Of a stretch of DNA of 36,629 bases, positions 31,935-36,629 are shown piece by piece. Source of the stretch: Isotricha intestinalis. Taxonomy: Eukaryota > Ciliophora > Litostomatea > Vestibuliferida > Isotrichidae. A program made the position numbers and the translations under genes. Under the pieces are notes generated by a model. It was not told the DNA's origin. It did not search any database and was given only the letters and a program-made list of their open reading frames with translations. Positions within the stretch are counted from its first letter, which is position 1. Each line of letters opens with the position of its first letter. The stretch lies in assembly GCA_023807065.1 (NCBI GenBank), contig JAJJLU010000498.1, forward strand, positions 1 through 36,629, written 5' to 3'.

Positions 31935-33713
31935 TTATTTTTTCTTTTTCTTAAAAAAAGGATTATTATTTTTTTTTTCTTTATTATTTTTTAATTTATT
32001 TTTATAATATATATTTCTTTTAATTAATTGAGACTTTATATTTTTTTTTTTTTAACATTTTCATATATATTATTATTAGAATTATATTTAAAAGGAGAAA
32101 TACTATTAATTTCATTTTTATTTATTTTTTCAAATTCATTATGTTTAAAATTTGAACTTGAAGAATAAGGATTTAATTTCTTTTGTTCTGTATTTACTCT
32201 TATAAATAATTTATCTTTATTTTTCTTATTTCTCTCTTTAATTGGAGATTTTTTTTTTGAATCATTATTATTTTTATTTGAATTATTTAAATATATATTA
32301 GTATTTAAATTTATATCCAAATCATTAATTATTGGTGATGAATGAGTATGGTGATGATGAATATTATTATTAATATTTACATTAATATAATACGTGCACG
32401 TCTGATTTGGGATTAAATCACAATTATTTTTTTGCAATTTTACTTTTTTTGAATTTTCATTATAAATTTGAAGGCTTAATTTCATTATTTCATTTAAATT
32501 TAGATTTTCTCTTTTTTTATTTGAGTTTATATTATTTTTAGTATTTGTTTTATTATCATAAGACTTTTTTATTGAAATTGTTCTTGGAGTTGAAGTATTA
32601 AATAATATATTATTTGACTTATGAGATTTTAATTTATTTTTATTTCTTGAAAAAATAGAATTTGTGATTTGATTATTTATAAATTTATTATTAGATGACT
32701 CTTTACTAATTGATTTGATTTGATTTTGGTTTTTGAGATTATTTTTAAAATGAGAAAAATTAACTTTTGATAATTTTAAACTGTTTTGTTCTTTATGAGT
32801 TAAATTAACTTTACTTTCAGAATTAATAATATATTTACCCATACTATTATAAAGGAATTTATCTTTAACTCTATTAACATGAATATTATAATATGATTTT
32901 GTTTCAATAGAATTTGAAATTATTGAATTTTTAATAAACTTCTTTCTTCATTTTTTTTCACTTTCTCAACATTACTTTGATTATTATTAATATAAGTTTT
33001 ATTAATATTATTATTTGAAAAATAATATAAAAGAGAATTTATAGAATTTTCATTTGAATTATTATTAATACTATTTATAAATGTAATACTTTCATCAAAT
33101 AAATTTATTGTTTGTTGAGAATCAAATGTGGAAATATAATCTTTTGTATTTATATAATCTATACTTTCTTTAACTAAAGTATTAAAAATTATTTTTGTTT
33201 CTTTGTTGTTTTCTTTTTTTTTTCTTTTTCATTATTACCATAATTTTTATTATAAAAAATTTCTGCTTTTTCTTGATTATAATATGTTATTATTTTATTT
33301 GCAAAAAAATTGGAAAAAGAAGGTTTAGAAAAAAATTTAAAATAATTTTTATAATAATTTGAAAAATTTGATAAACGAGTTTTACTTTCATTTCTTTTAT
33401 AGAATCTATTCAAAAATTCATCAATATAATCATTAATTAAGTAATCTTTGAAAGTTGCAATAAAATGAGTTAATTTAGAATCAATTAAATCATTAATTTT
33501 CATTATATCATAATTATTCTTCTTAATATTATGTTTTTGTAAATTTGAATAAATTAGATTTTTATATATTATTATATTATTATTTATTGTTTTACTATTG
33601 TCTGTTTTTGAAGAAAGATTCATAGAAAGTTTATTAATTGGTATTGAATTTAAAGTTTTTGTTTTGTTAATTTGATTATTCCTTGAATGTTTATAAATTT
33701 TTTTATTATTCAT
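31935..33713 (-). CDS. Basic hypothetical protein; frame broken three times
   Basis: Minus-strand coding is continuous from ATG at 33713 to TAA at 31935, but only if the frame moves by -1 three times. The shifts are in an A10 tract (plus 33214-33223), in a GAAGAAAGAAG stretch (plus about 32939-32949) and in an A13 tract (plus 32041-32053). The joined product would be about 593 residues. Without the shifts one sees only 33189-33713 (174 codons) and 32036-32842. The region between encodes sensible sequence (NTLVKESIDYINTKDYIS, then IETKSYYNIHVNRVKDKF), and the C-terminal extension reads SQLIKRNIYYKNKLK. The most complex part is the N-terminal third (HFIATFKDYLINDYIDEFL, then NYYKNYFKFFSKPSFSNFF), probably a folded domain of unknown function. 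The rest is Asn/Lys/Ser-rich. All three breaks look like one missing A, so sequencing indels are likeliest; a young pseudogene or frameshifting is possible. Confidence 0.65.
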
Positions 33714-34411
33714 TTATTTTTTAATTTTAATTTAAACAAAAAAATAATAAAAAAAATAAATATTATTAATAAAAAATATTATTAATTGCAATTATTTAAA
33801 ATACCAACATTTATCAAATAAAAAAATAATTAAAAAAAAAAATAATTCATACCCAAAAAATAAAAATTAATTTAAATAAAAGGACAAAAATAATTTTCTA
33901 AAATCATAAAAAAACAAATCAAATAAGAATAAATTTTATATTAAAAGTATCATCAGAAATTCTTAATGTTAATAAATTCAATCTCATCAAGTAAAATATA
34001 TAAAAAATTTAAAAAAATAAAAAAAAATAGAATACTCATTATATTAACGAATTGAAAATCAAAACATGAAACATATTTTTGTAAATTAAAAACCTGAAAA
34101 AACCCGAATTTCAAAATAAACAAAAATTCACTTATTAGAAATAATCATCAAAATAGGAAAAGCTATTTATTTTCTTTATTCCTTTCAAAAATCAAATTAT
34201 ATTTCCAATTTAAATAATTAATTATTTCTTTTTTCTCTATTTCTTTTTTAAATTCTATTTTTCTTCTTAAAATAAATATAAACTTTTAAATATTATTATA
34301 TTAAACTATTTTTCTTTATTTCAAGATTTAATGATTCAATAAGATAATAAACATTAGTTAATACTATTATTATTAATTTAATTGCTTTTATTTACTTTTT
34401 AAAATTATTTC
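33714..34411. other. Intergenic region with one orphan open stretch
   Basis: This is a 698-base gap between two minus-strand genes. At 34166-34285 the minus strand has 40 stop-free codons of coding-like composition (RRKIEFKKEIEKKE, then NYLNWKYNLIFERNKEN), with no ATG. It could be a remnant or an unlinked exon. The rest is A/T-rich with nothing recognisable. Confidence 0.4.
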
Positions 34412-34882
34412 TTAATTATATACCGAAAATATAAAAGCATTTTTATATGATTCTTCTATTTCATTTTTTGATGTTCCATAAAATGAATTAGAATCTCTTG
34501 ATTCATTTCTAGCTAAACATAAATAAGAACCATATAAAGCATCTTTAATATAAAATTGTTTATTATCAATTTCTTCAATTTTCCACAAAGACTTTTTATT
34601 TTTTGATAAAATACCTTTTTTTTTTAAATCATAATATAAATACCAATCTTTCATTGAATAATCATTTGATTCAAAAGATATAGAATACAAACCTTTATAT
34701 TCTTGAACGATATTCCATTTTTGTCCTTCTTTTATTTCTTTATGAAACATAATTTTATTATTGTTTGCATCTATCATTTCTCTATCATAAAATCTATGAC
34801 TTGAAAGATGATAAATTTTATTATTAAATTTTACAGCTAATCTTATTGAAGGATTGAATTTTCTTGTTGAATACTTTTTCAT
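34412..34882 (-). CDS. Small beta-rich hypothetical protein
   Basis: This 156-residue protein runs from ATG at 34882 to TAA. It has normal sequence complexity, aromatic and Lys-rich, with no signal peptide or membrane segment. The pattern of short hydrophobic strands separated by polar turns (SIRLAVKFNNKIYHLSSHRF, KWNIVQEYKGLYSISFES, LWKIEEIDNKQFYIKD, LYGSYLCLARNES) resembles beta-trefoil proteins of the ricin-B or fascin-like type, where W-x-I/F-E-x-I strands recur. The characteristic QxW motif is only approximate, so the fold is a guess and no ligand is inferred. It is divergent from the B-box gene, with 258 bases between starts. Confidence 0.6.
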   Translation of the reverse strand: MKKYSTRKFNPSIRLAVKFNNKIYHLSSHRFYDREMIDANNNKIMFHKEIKEGQKWNIVQEYKGLYSISFESNDYSMKDWYLYYDLKKKGILSKNKKSLWKIEEIDNKQFYIKDALYGSYLCLARNESRDSNSFYGTSKNEIEESYKNAFIFSVYN

Positions 34883-35140
34883 TTTTTTACACTTTGAAAT
34901 TAACTTAACATTTTAATAAAAAATATTTTTAAAATCTATAAGAAAAAATTAATGTAAACATTAGTTTATTTAAAATTCCATAAAAATTAAATTATATAAA
35001 AAGTGAAGTTTCATTTGATAAAACATTAGTTAAATCTTTTATTCAAAAATCAATTTTTTTTTAATAAAAAGTTAAAACCAAAAAATAATTAATTTACTCT
35101 AACTTAAATTATGATTTTTCTTTTTATTTAAATTTAAAAA

Positions 35141-36506
35141 ATGAATTCTTTTAATTTTACTTCAAATTATTTAAACGTATTACCTCAATTTTTATCTAAA
35201 CCAAGACAAATAAAATGTTCTATTCATAATGAAAATATAGCAAATTCATTTTGTTCTGATTGTGGAATTTTCATTTGTAAACAAACAGGATGTGGAAATA
35301 CTCATTTATTTCATCAAGTAGAAAATTTAGATGATTTAATTTTTAATCAAATTTTAAGTAAATTAAATGAGTTAATTAATATTAATTCAAAAACATTTTT
35401 TAAAAGCAATAACAATAACAATAATATTTTAACGAATAATAGAAATTATCTTTCTTCTATTAATTTATATAAAAATAATTTAAAACAATTTATAATTGAT
35501 GAAAAAGAAAAAATTTGTGTGAAATTTAATGAATGTTTAAACATTATTCAAAACTTATATCAAGAATTTTTATCTCAATTTGATTTTTATATGGAAAACG
35601 TTAATCAAAAATTAGACTTATTAGATAAAACAATTCTTTCAAATAATCAATTTTTAGATAATTATTAATTTAGAAAAAAAAATTTCTCAATTAAATAAAG
35701 ACGTTATTTCTATGATAAATCTTAGTAATAATAAAATAGAAAATTTTATCTTAATGATAGGAAAGAAAGAATATATAAATAATATGGATGAAATAATTAA
35801 AGATATTAAATTAAAAATTGAAAATAATAATAAAAGCAATTACATTAATTCATATAAAGAATTTAATGATCAAATAGAAGAAATTAAAAATTATTCAAAA
35901 AAGAGTTTTTATTTAATTGAAGATAAAGGAGAAAATTTTTTCAATACTTTAATTCAAAATTTAAGAACAGAATATCAAAAAGTAATAAATTTCAAAAATG
36001 AATTAATTAACAATTTCCAATTAAATAATAAGAATAATGTATCTCCAAAGAAATTATCAGGAATTACAATTTCGTCAAAAATCTTATTAGTTGATTTAGA
36101 TTTATTAATAAGAGATTTATTAAAGAAAATAAATGAAGAAAGAGAATTAAATGGTGTTTCACAGAAATTAAATTGGGATAATGATTTATGTAATTCTATT
36201 GAAGACTTCTTTAAAAGAAGAAATGGTAATTTTAATGGAATTTTTAACTTTACTTGTTTAAGTGATGAAATTAAAAATATTCTCAATCATTCTTATTATA
36301 ATGAACAAAATTTTTTGGATAATATAATTTCAATTCCTTATATAAATAAAGAAGCAAATATTGAAAAAATTTATGAATTTATTTTTAAGAATTCAAAAAA
36401 TGCAATTTTAAGTGAAAATTATAATATTATAGGAATTAACGGTGAAATTTCAAGAGAAGATTCTTCTAAAATTAATTTAATTATAAGTTTAAGTTTTATT
36501 AAATAA
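35141..36506 (+). CDS. B-box zinc finger, coiled coil and CAP-like domain protein
   Basis: Two adjacent frames are read as one gene. The first starts at ATG 35141 and stops at TAA 35666. The second is open from 35658 to the TAA at 36504. The N-terminus has a B-box-type zinc finger (Cys26, His29, Cys38, Cys41, Cys46, His55, His58) followed by long helices, as in TRIM-like proteins, which often act in ubiquitylation or scaffolding. The last ~150 residues look like a CAP/SCP domain: LLKKINEERELNGVSQKLNW, NDLCNSIEDF, then NAILSENYNIIGINGEIS. Joining requires either a +1 shift near 35665 or removal of a 58-base GT-AG intron (35600-35657), which keeps phase 0 and gives a 435-residue protein. Neither a signal peptide nor a membrane helix is present, unusual for a CAP-domain protein. 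The B-box is secure; the CAP call and the join are moderate. The stop lies about 98 bases from the telomere. Confidence 0.7.
35600..35657 (+). other. Candidate 58-base intron (or frameshift site)
   Basis: The sequence begins GTTAATC and ends TTTTTAG. Its removal joins the B-box frame (codon ending at 35599) to the downstream frame (starting at 35658) exactly in phase 0. Against it, the segment itself reads as plausible coding sequence (NQKLDLLDKTILSNNQFLDN) and the donor GTTAAT differs from the GTAAGT of the other intron. A one-base insertion near 35660-35667 would also explain the break. Confidence 0.4.
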
Positions 36507-36604
36507 AAAATATATATTAATATAAAAAATATTTAATTATTTTATGAAGAATTTAGACAAATTTTTCTTTTTATTAATAATTTTATTATCTTTGAATTAA
36601 TAAT
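36507..36604. other. Very short subtelomeric spacer
   Basis: Only about 98 A/T-rich bases separate the last stop codon from the telomere repeat. There are no subtelomeric repeats. This is normal for ciliate macronuclear chromosomes and unusual for other eukaryotes. Confidence 0.8.
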
Positions 36605-36629
36605 GGGGATTGGGGATTGGGGATTGGGG
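36605..36629 (+). repeat. Telomere: G4 blocks separated by ATT
   Basis: The window ends with four GGGG blocks at 36605, 36612, 36619 and 36626, separated by ATT, a seven-base unit GGGGATT (CCCCAAT on the other strand). G4-containing telomere repeats placed directly beside a gene are a hallmark of ciliate macronuclear DNA. The array is cut off by the end of the sequence. Confidence 0.95.

Noticed and set aside
1..36629. tRNA, rRNA, CRISPR arrays, transposases, viral or toxin genes
   Set aside because: No GC-richer island with tRNA-like arms, no spaced direct repeats, and no recognisable transposase, integrase, capsid or polymerase motif was found by eye.

Overview
This is a very AT-rich (roughly 80-85% A+T), protein-coding eukaryotic sequence that looks like the right-hand part of a ciliate macronuclear chromosome. 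The last 25 bases are four G4 blocks separated by ATT, a G4-type telomere, and the last gene stops only about 100 bases before it. The other evidence is long, almost intron-free genes rich in asparagine and lysine, short intergenic gaps, and typical ciliate families (TmcB-like PAS/transmembrane protein, CDPK, P4-ATPase, SHIPPO axonemal protein). Genes end in TAA, TAG and TGA, and glutamine is written CAA, so the standard code is used. A litostome, such as a gut or rumen ciliate, is my best guess. It rests on the telomere type and the standard code, partly from memory. The left end carries no telomere, so the chromosome probably continues.

Layout. 1-3.8 kb: no intact gene, but a chain of plus-strand coding fragments in shifting frames (about 642-3009), read as one decayed gene of unknown family, plus a decayed minus-strand fragment at 1231-1509. 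3.8-9.9 kb (-): giant RCC1-repeat protein with a huge low-complexity and coiled-coil tail; its ATG lies in a 12-base first exon before a 33-base intron. 10.3-15.8 kb (+): TmcB-like multi-pass PAS protein. 16.0-17.0 kb (+): SHIPPO (PGPGxY) protein. 17.6-18.8 kb (+): basic hypothetical protein. 18.8-20.3 kb: gene-poor, with small remnants and a hairpin. 20.3-23.9 kb (+): P4-ATPase lipid flippase. 24.0-25.4 kb (-): PUB+UBX p97 cofactor. 25.6-27.7 kb (+): calcium-dependent protein kinase. 28.15-28.8 kb (-): MADS-box factor without an ATG. 28.8-30.9 kb: gene-poor with cysteine-containing remnants. 30.9-31.5 kb (-): dual-specificity phosphatase. 31.9-33.7 kb (-): one gene whose frame breaks three times at A-rich tracts. 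34.4-34.9 kb (-): small beta-rich hypothetical. 35.1-36.5 kb (+): B-box zinc finger with coiled coil and CAP-like C-terminus, broken by one frame change or a 58-base intron. 36.6 kb: telomere.

The genes do not form a pathway. They are an ordinary eukaryotic mix of signalling, membrane, cytoskeletal and ubiquitin functions, with several divergent pairs sharing short promoters (RCC1/TmcB, UBX/CDPK, beta-rich protein/B-box). The most unusual items are the B-box plus CAP architecture, the MADS gene that appears to start at GTG, the triple-frameshift gene, and the decayed left arm. No tRNA, rRNA, CRISPR array, transposase or viral gene was recognised.
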